Assembly (NCBI RefSeq): GCF_009299795.1
Contig: NZ_VIGP01000001.1
Coordinates: forward strand, 795,982-859,981
Source of the DNA: Brachybacterium subflavum
GTDB taxonomy: Bacteria > Actinomycetota > Actinomycetes > Actinomycetales > Dermabacteraceae
Direction of reading: 5' to 3'
Length of the DNA: 64,000 bases
Positions within the stretch are counted from its first letter, which is position 1. Each line of letters begins with the position of its first letter. The notes under the pieces are model-generated. The model was not told where the DNA came from, did not search any database, and was given only the letters and a program-made list of their open reading frames with translations. Positions 39,923 to 49,338 of this stretch are shown piece after piece. A program made the position numbers and the translations under genes.

Positions 39923-40074
39923 TCCTCGCCTTCGTCATGCTCTTCGCCGGAGGGATGCTGCTCGGCGGCGCGTGGTCCTTCCACCGCTCCGGCAAGCCCT
40001 GGTGGCTGCGGATCCTGCTCCTCGTCCTCGGCCTCGTCTGCGTGGCCGTCTGCATCTGGCGCATCCAGACCTGA
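39919..40074 (+). CDS. Small two-helix membrane protein in the his operon
   Basis: A 51-residue protein starting [20 protein letters not shown], then a basic RSGKPWW loop, then a second helix [18 protein letters not shown]. The ATG overlaps the hisH stop (ATGA), which argues that it is translated. No family recognised. It is followed by a 59-nt gap and a GGAGG site before hisA. Confidence 0.75.
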   Translation: MILAFVMLFAGGMLLGGAWSFHRSGKPWWLRILLLVLGLVCVAVCIWRIQT

Positions 40075-40133
40075 CGCGCGTTCCCGCCGGCCCATCCTCT
40101 CGCCTCTCCCACCGTCCGCTCCCGGAGGACCCC

Positions 40134-40868
40134 ATGACCAGCCCCGTTCTCGAACTCCTGCCCGCCGTCGACGTCCAGGACGGCCAGGCCGTGCGCCTCG
40201 TCCAGGGCGAGGCCGGCACCGAGACCAGCTACGGCTCGCCGCTCGAGGCCGCCCGCACCTTCGAGCAGGGCGGGGCGAGCTGGCTGCATCTCGTGGACCT
40301 CGACGCCGCCTTCGGGCGCGGCAGCAACGCGAACCTGCTCGCCGAGGTCGTCGCGGCCGTCGACCTGCAGGTCGAGCTCTCCGGCGGCATCCGCGACGAC
40401 GCGAGCCTCACGGCCGCGCTCGCGACCGGCTGCCGCCGCGTGAACCTCGGCACCGCCGCGCTCGAGAACCCGGAGTGGACGGCCGAGGTCATCGCCGAGC
40501 ACGGCGACCGCATCGCCGTGGGCCTCGACGTGCGCGGCTCGACGCTCGCCGCGCGCGGCTGGACCAAGGAGGGCGGCGACCTCTGGGAGGCGATCGAGCG
40601 CCTCGACGCCGCCGGCTGCGCCCGCTATGTCATCACCGACGTGACGAAGGACGGCATGATGAGCGGTCCCAACGTGGACCTGCTGCGCCGCGTGTGCGAG
40701 AGCACCGACGCGAAGGTCGTGGCCTCCGGCGGCATCTCCTCGCTCGACGACCTCGCAGCGCTGCGGACCCTCGTGCCCGAGGGCGTCGAGGGCGCGATCG
40801 TCGGCAAGGCCCTCTACGCCGGCGCGTTCACCCTGCCCGAGGCCCTCGAGGTGGCGGGACGCCCATGA
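40134..40868 (+). CDS. hisA: HisA/PriA phosphoribosyl isomerase
   Basis: A 244-residue TIM barrel isomerising ProFAR to [25 protein letters not shown] contains the first catalytic Asp and Arg, [13 protein letters not shown] and ELSGGIRDD follow, and the second catalytic Asp is in [15 protein letters not shown]. Many actinobacteria use this protein (PriA) for both histidine and tryptophan pathways when trpF is absent; that cannot be checked within the window. CGGAGG lies before the ATG. Its end overlaps the next gene (ATGA). Confidence 0.95.
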   Translation: MTSPVLELLPAVDVQDGQAVRLVQGEAGTETSYGSPLEAARTFEQGGASWLHLVDLDAAFGRGSNANLLAEVVAAVDLQVELSGGIRDDASLTAALATGCRRVNLGTAALENPEWTAEVIAEHGDRIAVGLDVRGSTLAARGWTKEGGDLWEAIERLDAAGCARYVITDVTKDGMMSGPNVDLLRRVCESTDAKVVASGGISSLDDLAALRTLVPEGVEGAIVGKALYAGAFTLPEALEVAGRP

Positions 40869-41797
40869 CGCCCGCGGGAGAGGTGCCCGAGCCGTCGAGC
40901 CGAGAGGTGCCGGACCCGGGGAGCGGAGGCGTGCCCGACCCGGAGAGCACCGTGGGCGGGCGCTCCCTGCCCGCGCACTTCCGCGAGAAGTCGCGCTTCA
41001 CCGACACCGCGGGCACCAGCTGGGCGGGCCGTGACTACACCACGAGCCCCTTCCCCGAGGACGACGGCACCACCCCGCGCCCCGTCGCCGAGGCGCTCGA
41101 CGCGCTGATCGCCGGGCACGACCCCTCCCGTCAGCACCTGGTCGCCGCGCTCGCCGGCAGCCGCGTGCTCGTGCCGATCATGGCCGTCGCCACCGAGGAG
41201 GGCACGACGGCCCACGGCCTGACCGGCGACAACGGGGCGGACATGGCGATGGTCTCCATCACCGCGCCCGACGGATCCCGTGTCCTCCCGGTGTTCACCT
41301 CGGTCGCCCAGCTGCAGCGCTGGCAGCAGCGCGCCCGGCCCGTCCCCACGCCCACCGCGCAGGCCGCCCAGGCGGCCGTGCAGGAGGGCATCACCCAGCT
41401 CGTGCTCAATCCCGCCGCGCAGGCGGTCGAGTGGCCGGACGGCGAGGCGGGGGGCCCGGCTGCGGCAGGTGCGGACCCCGCGGCCGACGCGTGCGGGCCG
41501 GTGCTCCTGCAGCGCTCCGTGCTGTGGGCGCTCGCGCAGGGACGAGACTGGGTGCCCCCGCACCAGGACCCCGAGGTCGCCGCCGAGCTCGCGCGCATCG
41601 CCGACACCCTGCTCGAGGTGCTCGCGCTCGAGCCGCGCCCCGGGGAGCGAGCCGAGGTGGATCTGCTGGTGCGCCTGCGTCCCGGGCTCGACGGGGCCGA
41701 CGTGCAGAGGGTCGTCGGGGCGCTCGGCGAGCACCTCGGCGCCTCGATGCTCGTCGCGGACCGCGTGAGCTCGCTCAAGCTCACGCTGGGACGGTGA
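40865..41797 (+). CDS. SseB-family protein
   Basis: A 310-residue protein. After a Pro/Glu-rich lead of about 35 residues, [48 protein letters not shown] and [18 protein letters not shown] match the SseB N-terminal domain (PF07179), followed by [15 protein letters not shown]. The C-terminal half ([20 protein letters not shown]) is a second alpha/beta unit. Actinobacterial relatives often sit downstream of hisA; function is unknown. It is the last gene of the hisC-led operon. Confidence 0.82.
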   Translation: MTPAGEVPEPSSREVPDPGSGGVPDPESTVGGRSLPAHFREKSRFTDTAGTSWAGRDYTTSPFPEDDGTTPRPVAEALDALIAGHDPSRQHLVAALAGSRVLVPIMAVATEEGTTAHGLTGDNGADMAMVSITAPDGSRVLPVFTSVAQLQRWQQRARPVPTPTAQAAQAAVQEGITQLVLNPAAQAVEWPDGEAGGPAAAGADPAADACGPVLLQRSVLWALAQGRDWVPPHQDPEVAAELARIADTLLEVLALEPRPGERAEVDLLVRLRPGLDGADVQRVVGALGEHLGASMLVADRVSSLKLTLGR

Positions 41798-41851
41798 GCG
41801 CGCCCGGCCCGACGCCCGGACGATCGTGTCGGTCGTCCCGCCGCTGACGGA

Positions 41852-42352
41852 TCAGCTGACGCGGCCGGTCCACTTCTCGCCCGGTGCCCGCCCCGGCTCG
41901 TCGGGGAACGGCAGGGCCTCCGCGAAGGCGAGCTGCAGGGTGCGCAGGCCGTCGCGCAGCGAGCGCGCATGCTCGTTGCCGATCTCGGGGGAGGCGGCCG
42001 TGACGAGCCCGGCGAGGGAGGCGATGAGCTTCCGTGCCTCGTCGAGATCCTGGTAGTGGCCCGTGGTCTCGTCCTCGGCGAGCCCGATCTTCACGGCGGC
42101 CGCGCTCATCAGGTGCACTGCCGCGCTCGAGATGATCTCGACGGCGGCGACGTCCGCGATGTCGCGCGCGGCGTCGGACGCGATCCCGATCTCGGCGTCC
42201 TGGTGGCTGTGCCCCGAGTGGTCGTGCGCGCCCTGACCGGAGGAGCTGCGCGCCTCCTCGAACCGGAAGGACTGCGGTACCTCGGGGGAGCCGGCAGTGC
42301 CGGGGGAGTCCGCGTCGTCGGCGGGGCTGGAGGGGGTGCCGAGGTCGGGCAT
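41852..42352 (-). CDS. DUF1844 family protein
   Basis: A 166-residue protein. Residues 1-55 are a disordered Ser/Asp/His-rich tail; from [31 protein letters not shown] it matches DUF1844, a short helical family usually encoded next to infC in actinobacteria, with the following [16 protein letters not shown]. The ATG at 42352 is the conservative start; a GTG at 42361 is an alternative with AAGGA just upstream. Function unknown. Divergent from infC. Confidence 0.83.
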   Translation of the reverse strand: MPDLGTPSSPADDADSPGTAGSPEVPQSFRFEEARSSSGQGAHDHSGHSHQDAEIGIASDAARDIADVAAVEIISSAAVHLMSAAAVKIGLAEDETTGHYQDLDEARKLIASLAGLVTAASPEIGNEHARSLRDGLRTLQLAFAEALPFPDEPGRAPGEKWTGRVS

Positions 42353-42426
42353 GTCGTTCACAGGGTCCTTCACGAGGTCGAGGGGAGGGGCGACGCATGT
42401 CACGGGGCGCGGCGTCGTCCTGCTGG

Positions 42427-42622
42427 TAGCATAGGTGACCGGAACATGACGTTCCCCTGTGCAAGTGGAGCCTCTCCCACCTCGCGGCGTGCAGTCGTCG
42501 GGGTCGTGTCGCAGCCTGACGTCCGCGTCGGCAGCGCGCCCGTGCGGCGCGTGCACTCGAGGCCTCCACATCCGTGTGGGGGCCTTCGTCATGTCGTCGG
42601 ACACCGAGGTGAGGAGACACCC
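42427..42622 (+). promoter_or_regulatory. infC promoter and 5' leader with hairpin
   Basis: TAGCAT (42427-42432) is a likely -10, giving a leader of about 185 nt. It contains a 12-bp stem with two G-U pairs, GAGGCCTCCACA (42559-42570) with TGTGGGGGCCTT (42575-42586), loop TCCG, about 36 nt before the infC start. infC leaders are known regulatory sites in several bacteria. An ATG at 42446 is in frame with infC with no intervening stop, but the stretch between them does not look like IF-3. Confidence 0.5.
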
Positions 42623-43321
42623 ATCAGCGAACAGCGCATCAATGGCCAGATCAGGGTCCCGAAGGTCCTGCTGGTCGGACCCAATGGCGAACAGGTCGGC
42701 ACCGTGCGTGTCGAGGACGCCCTGCGGCTCGCCGCGGAGGCCGACCTCGATCTCGTCGAGGTCGCCCCGGGCGCGAATCCGCCCGTGTGCCGTCTCATGG
42801 ACTATGGCAAGTACAAGTACGAAGCCAACATGAAGGCACGCGAGTCCCGCAAGAACCAGACCAATACTCTCCAGAAGGAGATTCGTATGGGTCTGAAGAT
42901 CGATACCCACGACTACGAGACCAAGCGTCGCAACGTGGAGAAGTTCCTCGCCGGCGGTGACAAGGTCAAGGTCATGGTGCGCTTCCGCGGCCGCGAGCAG
43001 GCTCGTCCCGAGCGCGGCATCCAGCTGCTGGGACGGATGGCGGAGGACGTCGCCGACTTCGGCTTCGTCGAGTCGCACCCTCGCCAGGACGGTCGCACCA
43101 TGGTGATGGTGCTCGGCCCGGTGAAGAAGAAGACCCAGGCCCGTGCGGAGGCGCGCAAGCGCCGCACCGACGCCGAGAAGGCCAAGGACAAGGGGAACGC
43201 CGCCGCGAACTCCGCTCCTGCCGACACCTCGGCCGCCGACGCCACCTCGGCTGCTGCCACGACGTCGGGCACCGACGCCGCGCAGGCCACTCCGGACTCC
43301 GCGCCGGAGCCCCAGTCCTGA
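42623..43321 (+). CDS. infC: Translation initiation factor IF-3, AUC start
   Basis: A 232-residue IF-3 that binds the 30S subunit and enforces start-codon fidelity. The family N-terminus (S)[17 protein letters not shown] begins exactly at an ATC codon at 42623, with the Shine-Dalgarno site GAGGTGAGGAG six nt upstream; no ATG or GTG fits. N-domain [21 protein letters not shown] and C-domain [17 protein letters not shown] and [19 protein letters not shown] are intact. A C-terminal Ala/Ser/Asp/Thr tail of about 45 residues extends beyond typical IF-3. An AUU/AUC start is a known basis for IF-3 autoregulation. Confidence 0.93.
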   Translation: MSEQRINGQIRVPKVLLVGPNGEQVGTVRVEDALRLAAEADLDLVEVAPGANPPVCRLMDYGKYKYEANMKARESRKNQTNTLQKEIRMGLKIDTHDYETKRRNVEKFLAGGDKVKVMVRFRGREQARPERGIQLLGRMAEDVADFGFVESHPRQDGRTMVMVLGPVKKKTQARAEARKRRTDAEKAKDKGNAAANSAPADTSAADATSAAATTSGTDAAQATPDSAPEPQS

Positions 43322-43379
43322 TCGCTCGCCCGCACCCCGCGTGCGGGCCCACGATCCCATTCAGAAGGAGAACAGGCTG

Positions 43380-43574
43380 ATGCCGAAGAACAAGACCCAC
43401 TCGGGCACCAAGAAGCGCGTCCGGGTGACCGGCTCCGGCAAGCTCATGCGCGAGAAGGCGAACGCTCGCCACCTGCTCGAGCACAAGAGCTCCACCCGCA
43501 AGCGCCGTCTGGGCAGCGACACGAACGTCGCGAAGTCCGACGCCAAGCGCGTGAAGAAGCTCCTGGGCCGCTGA
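43380..43574 (+). CDS. rpmI: 50S ribosomal protein L35
   Basis: A 64-residue basic protein, [20 protein letters not shown] then [18 protein letters not shown] and a C-terminal RVKKLLGR, standard for bL35. AGAAGGAGAACAGGCT precedes the ATG. It lies between infC and rplT in the conserved operon order. Confidence 0.97.
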   Translation: MPKNKTHSGTKKRVRVTGSGKLMREKANARHLLEHKSSTRKRRLGSDTNVAKSDAKRVKKLLGR

Positions 43575-43638
43575 GCCCCCTCGCGGGATTCCTGAGTTCC
43601 CGCACCATCGAACTCGAACACCAGCGAAGGAGAATCAC

Positions 43639-44019
43639 GTGGCACGCGTGAAGCGGGCGGTCAACGCCCAGAAGAAGCGTCGGGAGATCCTCGAGCAGGC
43701 CAGCGGCTACCGCGGGCAGCGCTCGCGCCTGTACCGCAAGGCGAAGGAGCAGGTGCTCCACTCGCAGACCTACAACTACCGCGACCGCAAGGTCCGCAAG
43801 AGCGACTTCCGTCGTCTGTGGATCCAGCGCATCAACGCTGCGGCGCGCGCGAACGGCATGACCTACAACCGTCTCATCCAGGGCCTCGGGCTCGCGGGTG
43901 TCGAGGTCGACCGTCGCATGCTCGCCGAGCTCGCGGTGAATGACGCGCCGGCCTTCGCCGCGCTCGTGCAGACCGCCAAGAGTGCCCTGCCGAAGGACGT
44001 CAACGCCCCCGCGGCCTGA
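43639..44019 (+). CDS. rplT: 50S ribosomal protein L20
   Basis: A 126-residue bL20. It starts with a GTG (family start [20 protein letters not shown]), followed by [20 protein letters not shown] and [26 protein letters not shown] precedes the start. Primary 23S rRNA-binding protein needed early in 50S assembly. Confidence 0.97.
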   Translation: MARVKRAVNAQKKRREILEQASGYRGQRSRLYRKAKEQVLHSQTYNYRDRKVRKSDFRRLWIQRINAAARANGMTYNRLIQGLGLAGVEVDRRMLAELAVNDAPAFAALVQTAKSALPKDVNAPAA

Positions 44020-44041
44020 CCCTCGACAGCCGGCTCGCACG

Positions 44042-44893
44042 ATGAGCACCACGGAACGCCCGGACAGGTGGGCGATCACCTCCCCGAGATCAGATCGGGT
44101 GAAGAGGATCGCCGCGCTGTCCGGGCGTTCCGCACGTCGCAAGCAGGGACGGTTCCGCATCGAGGGCCCGCAGGCCGTCCGTTCGCTCCTGCAGCATTCC
44201 TCCTTCCTCGTACGGGAGCTGTACGTCACCGCCGACGGGGCCACGGCGCATCCCGACATCCTGGAGCTCGCGGACGCGCACGAGATCCGCCCCCGCGACG
44301 TCGACCCCTCGATCCTGCGTGCGATGACCCGCGGCGAGGAGGACGGCGCCGCGGCATCCATGGCTGCCCCGCAGGGCGTGCTCGCCGTCGCCGACCTCCC
44401 CTCGCCGTCGCTCCACGCGGTGCTCGACTCCCTCCCGGACGGTCCGCTCACGGCGCTCGTCCTCCACGGCGTCCAGGACCCCGGGAACGCGGGCACCTTG
44501 ATCCGTGCGGCCGACGCCTCGGGGGCGCGCGCGGTGCTCGCCACGACCGGCACCGTGGACCTGTACTCCCCGAAGGTCGTCCGTTCGGCGACCGGCAGCC
44601 TCTTCCATCTGCCCGTGGTCGCCGGGATCGCCCCGGAGGACCTCTCACCCGCTCTGCACGATGCGGGCATCTCCGTGCTGGCGACCAGCGGGTACGCCGA
44701 TCACGACCTCTTCACCACGGAGCTCCCCACGCGCGGGGCATGGATCATGGGCAACGAGGCCCACGGTCTGCCGCAGGAGGTGCTCGATACGGCCGACCTC
44801 GCCGTGCGGATCCCGCTCGCGGGCGACGCGGAGTCCCTCAACGTTGCGATCGCCGCGACCGTCTGCCTCTTCGAGACCCTGCGCCGACGCTGA
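44042..44893 (+). CDS. SpoU/TrmH-family RNA 2'-O-methyltransferase
   Basis: A 283-residue SPOUT enzyme. The N-terminal substrate-binding domain starts near KRIAALSGRSARRKQGRFRIEG, and the C-terminal SPOUT knot has motif 1 LHGVQDPGNAGTLIRAADASG, motif 2 AWIMGNEAHGLP, and motif 3 IPLAGDAESLNVAIAA. This matches the YsgA/RlmB-like proteins encoded after rplT and before pheST in many actinobacteria; the target nucleotide is likely in 23S rRNA but not determinable here. Confidence 0.92.
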   Translation: MSTTERPDRWAITSPRSDRVKRIAALSGRSARRKQGRFRIEGPQAVRSLLQHSSFLVRELYVTADGATAHPDILELADAHEIRPRDVDPSILRAMTRGEEDGAAASMAAPQGVLAVADLPSPSLHAVLDSLPDGPLTALVLHGVQDPGNAGTLIRAADASGARAVLATTGTVDLYSPKVVRSATGSLFHLPVVAGIAPEDLSPALHDAGISVLATSGYADHDLFTTELPTRGAWIMGNEAHGLPQEVLDTADLAVRIPLAGDAESLNVAIAATVCLFETLRRR

Positions 44894-44901
44894 GCGCCCG
44901 A

Positions 44902-46602
44902 CTACGCCACGGCGCCGTGCTCCTCGAAGGGGTCGACCGTGCCGGCGATGTGGTCCGCGAACTCGGCGAGTCGTGCACTGCTGATCGGATCCAGCCCGAT
45001 CATCCGCTCCACGTCGCCCTCCTTCTGATCGACCGGGAACTCGTCCGGAGCGAAGGCAGGGAGCATGAACACGGTCGCGGGCGGGGTTCGGTGCAGGTCG
45101 ACGTCCCGAGACTCGTCGACGTCCCTGCGGGAGACGCCTTCCCCGCGCAGGGCGCAGCGCAGCGGGGGAGCGGCGCTCGAATAGCTGCGTCCCATCGGGG
45201 TCGTGATCCCGTAGGTGCGGGAAGGCGCCCGGGCCGGCGGCGCGTTCGGAGGTCCGGATCCGCACGGTTCGGCGTCCTCGAGAGTTCCGCTCCAGCCGGG
45301 CAGCTCCATGAGGTAGTTGCACCCTTCGCAGCGCGCGACGCCGTTCGCGACGACGGTCTCACCGCCGTCGGCGTATCGCACGACGTGGTCGATGTGCCGG
45401 GCGCGGGCGTCGCAGAACGGCGTGCGGCAGTGCTGATCGGCCATCTCCACGAAGCGCCGCTCGCTGCCGGTGAACCGCCGTCGGCTCGCATCGGCGTCCC
45501 GCAGACGCCCGGAGACAGGATCGGTGTACAGGCGGCGGATGAAGCGCGCCGGGTCGACGCGGAGCTGCTGGTCGGACGGCTCCGGATCCTTCGCGTCCCC
45601 CGACCCCTGCGGCGCCGCGAGCGCGAGCCGGCGGGCGATCGCCGCGGGCATGGCATGCCCTTCGACCCACGCGGTGTCCTCGCCGCCGGCGAGCAGCGAC
45701 TCGTCGGTCATCAGCAGCTGGATCTCCACGTCGACGTCCCCGGGTCGCTCGAGTCCCGTGGCCCGTCGGAAGAGCGCATCGGCCATGTGCTGGCCCCTCG
45801 TGCCCTCCACGCCGGAGGCCCGCGCGCTGGAGGCGGCGTCGTCGAGCGCCTTGTACACCGCCACGCCCTCGACGAGAGGGAGCAGCGCGCTCACGCGCAC
45901 CACCGCATCGGACACCGGTCGGATCGAGACGTGCCGCTCACCGACCTCGCGCTCGTTGCGGGCGAGCGCGGCCTGCTGGTCGACCTCGTCGGCGCGGGCC
46001 CTGGCCATCCCGCCCGCGCGGCGCGGCGAGACCTCCGGCAGGTGCTCGGCCACGGAGGCATCGACCCGTGCCCGGTCCTCGTCGTCGAGGCAGAGGACGG
46101 CCTTGGCGACCTCATCGGCCGACCAGCGCGAGATCTCGCCCCGCGCGAGCAGGCCCATCGTCCGCGGGAGCGTCTCCACGATCACCCGGTCCAGGGCCAG
46201 CTGGTTGCTCGTGCGCGCAGGCGAGGCGTGCCGGGAGAGTGCGAGCTCGTGCGAGAGCCCCTTGCCGATCGCCCCGCGCGGGATGTCGTCGTTCCTCTGC
46301 TGGGCGATGCGGGCATCGCGGAACGCGACGGAGGCGCGCATCTGCACCGCATCGGTGCGCGAGCGCAGCCGCTCGCTGACAGCGACCGCGTCAAGCAGCG
46401 CGCCCGGGAGGGACATGGTCGACGTCCCTGTGGAAGCGGAGGCATCATCGGTGAACGGGCCCTCGGACTCCGACGGGTCGGCGTCGAGCGCGGAGAGGAT
46501 CCCCTCGGCGCGCTCGACGAGGCCCGCGGCGGATTCCAGGAGGGCGAGCGCGTGCGCCGCACGGGACCCGTGCTGCGGCAGGGGCGTGGCCGTGTGCGTC
46601 AT
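44902..46602 (-). CDS. DUF222 and HNH-nuclease domain protein
   Basis: A 566-residue protein. The N-terminal two thirds is a helical DUF222 domain (LDAVAVSERLRSRTDAVQMR, ADEVAKAVLCLDDEDRARVD, LVEGVAVYKALDDAASSAR), and the C-terminal HNH centre is EMADQHCRTPFCDARARHID then HVVRYADGGETVVANGVARC EGCNYL with paired Cys and His for metal. Actinobacterial genomes hold many such genes; some resemble 13E12-repeat proteins. Whether it is active is unknown. GGGAGGTGG precedes the ATG; a TAGAGT (46702-46697, minus) is a likely -10. No toxin, methylase or integrase is adjacent. Confidence 0.85.
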   Translation of the reverse strand: MTHTATPLPQHGSRAAHALALLESAAGLVERAEGILSALDADPSESEGPFTDDASASTGTSTMSLPGALLDAVAVSERLRSRTDAVQMRASVAFRDARIAQQRNDDIPRGAIGKGLSHELALSRHASPARTSNQLALDRVIVETLPRTMGLLARGEISRWSADEVAKAVLCLDDEDRARVDASVAEHLPEVSPRRAGGMARARADEVDQQAALARNEREVGERHVSIRPVSDAVVRVSALLPLVEGVAVYKALDDAASSARASGVEGTRGQHMADALFRRATGLERPGDVDVEIQLLMTDESLLAGGEDTAWVEGHAMPAAIARRLALAAPQGSGDAKDPEPSDQQLRVDPARFIRRLYTDPVSGRLRDADASRRRFTGSERRFVEMADQHCRTPFCDARARHIDHVVRYADGGETVVANGVARCEGCNYLMELPGWSGTLEDAEPCGSGPPNAPPARAPSRTYGITTPMGRSYSSAAPPLRCALRGEGVSRRDVDESRDVDLHRTPPATVFMLPAFAPDEFPVDQKEGDVERMIGLDPISSARLAEFADHIAGTVDPFEEHGAVA

Positions 46603-46802
46603 CGGCGCCACCTCCCGCCCGCGTCATCGCTGGTCATCTGGGCCACCGGGCGGACAGTCGGCGGGAGCCGACGCCATCGCCTGAGGCTGTTCTTCGACTC
46701 TACGAGGACGCACCGACATTCGACGCCGCAGGACGCGGCATGTGGAGAACGCACGCTGGGGAGGAACCGTGCGAGACGGGCCGCCGCTCCGCGATCTGCC
46801 CC

Positions 46803-47423
46803 TCACCCGCGGTCGCCGACCACCCGCGTCGCAGCGATCCGATCGTGGATCCCCCGTCCGGACCCCAGCATCACGGTGCCCACGAGCACGATGACCACGC
46901 CGTAGAGCAGCACCGCGGCGACCATCGTCCCCGCGGCGCCGCTGTCGAAGTCCCCGTACACCGCGCCGACGGCGACCACATGACCCAGCTGCCACGGGAG
47001 CGCGATCTTCACGAGATTCCGGACGAGGGCGCGGGCGAAGGGAACGCGTGCCTTGTCAGGGCCCGCTCCGCCGGATCTCGCCCCCTCGGGCCGACCCGGC
47101 AGCATCTCGACGCGCAGCCCCTCGCGCCGCTCGCCCCACGTCGATGCTCGCGGGCCGGACTCGGCGCGAGCCGCCCAGAGCGCTGCGAGCACAGGCGGGA
47201 TCGCGCTCGAGACGAGGGCGACGGCGCGTGCGGTGCCGGCGTCCCCGATGTGCGTCGCGAGCGGAATGCCGATCGGGAGCATCACTGCGGGCAGCACCAG
47301 GTATCCCACGCAGTCGCGTGCGTAGGCCCGCGCCCGGCGGACGAGGAGCGGGGCGAGCAGGCGACGCTTCATACCTCGCCGCTCGCCGTGATGTCGCGCA
47401 TCGATGCGCTCCTCGTCGCCCAT
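46803..47423 (-). CDS. RDD-family membrane protein
   Basis: A 206-residue protein with about four membrane helices. RARAYARDCVGYLVLPAVMLPIG fits the Arg-rich first RDD helix and the C-terminal HDRIAATRVV fits the end of RDD proteins. An Arg/Gly/Glu-rich cytoplasmic loop separates helices 2 and 3. Start 47423 lies nine nt after the MBL gene stop; a later in-frame ATG (MKRRLL) with GAGG nearby is an alternative. Function unknown; possibly an antiporter-like membrane protein. Confidence 0.75.
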   Translation of the reverse strand: MGDEERIDARHHGERRGMKRRLLAPLLVRRARAYARDCVGYLVLPAVMLPIGIPLATHIGDAGTARAVALVSSAIPPVLAALWAARAESGPRASTWGERREGLRVEMLPGRPEGARSGGAGPDKARVPFARALVRNLVKIALPWQLGHVVAVGAVYGDFDSGAAGTMVAAVLLYGVVIVLVGTVMLGSGRGIHDRIAATRVVGDRG

Positions 47424-47432
47424 GCGCTCATC

Positions 47433-48053
47433 TCACAGCCAGTCGCCCCGCGCGGCCTCGATCTCGGCGCCGATCGTGGTGTCCGGGCCGTGGCCGGTGT
47501 GCACGATGGTCTCCGGAGGCAGCGTGAACAGGCGATCGCGGACCGAGTCCTCGATCGTGGGCCGATCGCTGAACGAGCGTCCGGTCGCGCCGGGGCCGCC
47601 CTGGAAGAGCGTGTCCCCGGTCAGCACGCAGTCCAGCGCCGGGACGCGGTAGCAGACGGAGCCGGGGGAGTGGCCCGGGGTGGAGATCGCCTCGATGTCG
47701 GTACCGCCGACGGTGAACTCGTCGCCGTCGGCCACGTCCCCGTCCCAGGGCAGGTCGCCGTGGGTGAGCTTCCAGACCTCGGCGTCCGCCGGGTTCAGCA
47801 GCACGGGCGCTTCGAGCGCCGTCGCCAGCTCGGGAGCGAAGCGCACGTGATCGTCGTGCGCGTGGGTGAGCAGGATGCCCACGCACTCGCGATCGCCGAC
47901 GAGCGCCCGGATCGCGTCGACGTCGTGCGGGGCGTCGAAGACGACGCACTGCTCGTCGTCTCCGAGGACCCACACGTTGTTGTCGACGTCGAAGGTCTCA
48001 CCGTCCAGGCTGAAGGTTCCCGACGTCGTCGTGTGGTCCAGCCGCGCCGTCAT
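47433..48053 (-). CDS. Metallo-beta-lactamase-fold hydrolase, probable partner of MscR
   Basis: A 206-residue hydrolase with the zinc motif [12 protein letters not shown], later His in [12 protein letters not shown], Asp in [10 protein letters not shown], and His in [12 protein letters not shown]. Its ATG overlaps the mscR stop (ATGA). The same pair occurs in mycobacteria (Rv2259-Rv2260), suggesting that it hydrolyses the S-formylmycothiol made by MscR. That reaction is inferred from context. Confidence 0.88.
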   Translation of the reverse strand: MTARLDHTTTSGTFSLDGETFDVDNNVWVLGDDEQCVVFDAPHDVDAIRALVGDRECVGILLTHAHDDHVRFAPELATALEAPVLLNPADAEVWKLTHGDLPWDGDVADGDEFTVGGTDIEAISTPGHSPGSVCYRVPALDCVLTGDTLFQGGPGATGRSFSDRPTIEDSVRDRLFTLPPETIVHTGHGPDTTIGAEIEAARGDWL

Positions 48054-49147
48054 CGGTTCACCACCACTGTGCGCAGCACGTCGCCGCGATGCAGCGAGTT
48101 CAGTGCGTCCTCGACGCCGCCCAGGTCGGTGGTGCCGGTGACGAACCGCTCGAGCGGAAGGCGACCCTGCAGGTAGAGGTCCGTGAGGTAGGGGAAGTCG
48201 CGCTCGGGCAGGCAGTCCCCGTACCAGGCGGACTTCAGGGAGCCGCCGCGGCTGAACACGTCGGCCAGCGGGATCGCGAGCTCCGCATCGGGATGGGGCA
48301 CGCCCACGAGCACGACGCGACCGGCGAGGTCGCGCGCGTAGAACGCGGTCTCGTAGGTCGAGGGGATGCCCACGGCGTCGATCACCACATCGGCGCCGAA
48401 TCCGCCCGTGAGTTCCTGGACCCTCTCGACGATCTGGTCCCGGTCGAGGTCCTTGGTGTTGATGGTGTGGGTCGCACCGAGATCCGATGCGGCCTGCAGC
48501 TTCTCGTCGACGATGTCGAGGCCGATCACTGTGGTCGCCCCCGCGAGCACGGCGCCGGCGATCGCGGCGCTGCCCACGCCGCCCAGACCGATGACGGCCA
48601 CGGTCTCGCCGCGCTGGACGGCGCCGGTGTTCAGGGCTGCGCCGAGCCCGGCCATCACACCGCAGCCGAGCAGGCCCGCGACCTCGGGGCGCGCCTCCTC
48701 GGAGACCTTCGTGCACTGCTTCTCGTGGACGAGGGTCTTCTCGGTGAAGGCTCCGATGCCGAGCGCGGCCTCGAGCTCGGTGCCGTCGCCCAGCGTCACC
48801 CTCTGCGAGGCGTTGTGGGTGGCGAAGCAGTACTGCGGCTGGCCCTTGCGGCAGGCCCGGCAGTCCCCGCACACCGCGCGCCAGTTCAGGACGACGAAGT
48901 CGCCGACGGCCACGTGCGTGACCTCGTCGCCGATCGCCGCGACGCGCCCGGCGGCCTCATGGCCGAGCAGGAACGGGAAATCATCGGTGATCGCGCCGTC
49001 GCGGTAGGCGAGATCGGTGTGGCAGACCCCGCAGGCCTCCACGTCGACGACGACGTCGTGCACCCCGGGGTCGGGGATGACGATGTCGGTGAGCTCCGCC
49101 GGCTCGTTCGGATGGCGAGCGATGACGCCCTTGACGGTCGTGGGCAT
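48050..49147 (-). CDS. mscR: S-(hydroxymethyl)mycothiol dehydrogenase
   Basis: A 365-residue zinc alcohol dehydrogenase of the mycothiol-dependent formaldehyde dehydrogenase type. Catalytic-zinc motif [14 protein letters not shown] and GHEAAG are near residues 37-65; the structural-zinc region [15 protein letters not shown] near 95-110 has four Cys; the coenzyme motif [12 protein letters not shown] is near 185, and DIVDEK suggests NAD. GGAGGAG precedes the ATG. Together with the MBL gene it should oxidise formaldehyde (as the mycothiol adduct) and release formate. Confidence 0.92.
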   Translation of the reverse strand: MPTTVKGVIARHPNEPAELTDIVIPDPGVHDVVVDVEACGVCHTDLAYRDGAITDDFPFLLGHEAAGRVAAIGDEVTHVAVGDFVVLNWRAVCGDCRACRKGQPQYCFATHNASQRVTLGDGTELEAALGIGAFTEKTLVHEKQCTKVSEEARPEVAGLLGCGVMAGLGAALNTGAVQRGETVAVIGLGGVGSAAIAGAVLAGATTVIGLDIVDEKLQAASDLGATHTINTKDLDRDQIVERVQELTGGFGADVVIDAVGIPSTYETAFYARDLAGRVVLVGVPHPDAELAIPLADVFSRGGSLKSAWYGDCLPERDFPYLTDLYLQGRLPLERFVTGTTDLGGVEDALNSLHRGDVLRTVVVNR

Positions 49148-49250
49148 GGTGGGGCTCCTCCCGCTGGTGGTGGTTCCCGGCCAGCCTATCGGCCGGGCTC
49201 GCCCGGCGAGCCCTCCGGCGGGCGGGTCGGCGCGGTGCGCGCCGCCCTCC

Positions 49251-49256
49251 TAGAAT
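49251..49256 (+). promoter_or_regulatory. -10 hexamer TAGAAT of pheST
   Basis: TAGAAT lies 82 nt before the pheS GTG and would give a leader of about 75 nt. No T-box or leader peptide rich in Phe was found in it. Confidence 0.5.
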
Positions 49257-49338
49257 GGTCCGCGGTGCGGCGGGGCCGACGGGCGATCCCCCGCGGCGCG
49301 CCATCCGCACATCAGCCCACCGGACGAAAGCGATACCC

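Noticed and set aside
42446..42622. In-frame ATG at 42446 as the infC start
   Set aside because: The 59 extra codons show no IF-3 similarity and cover the leader hairpin, while the ATC at 42623 has a well-placed Shine-Dalgarno site and begins the conserved N-terminus.
44902..46602. HNH gene as part of a homing element, phage or restriction system
   Set aside because: DUF222-HNH genes are common single genes in actinobacteria; there is no intron or intein boundary, methylase, integrase or att-like repeat around it.
44068..46905. 945-codon plus-strand frame over the rRNA methyltransferase and antisense to the HNH gene
   Set aside because: Shadow of two well-supported genes; no motifs of its own.
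49257..49338. T-box or Phe-rich attenuator before pheS, and T-box before tyrS (62303-62420)
   Set aside because: No T-box sequence, specifier stem or Phe/Tyr-rich leader peptide could be found in these short gaps.
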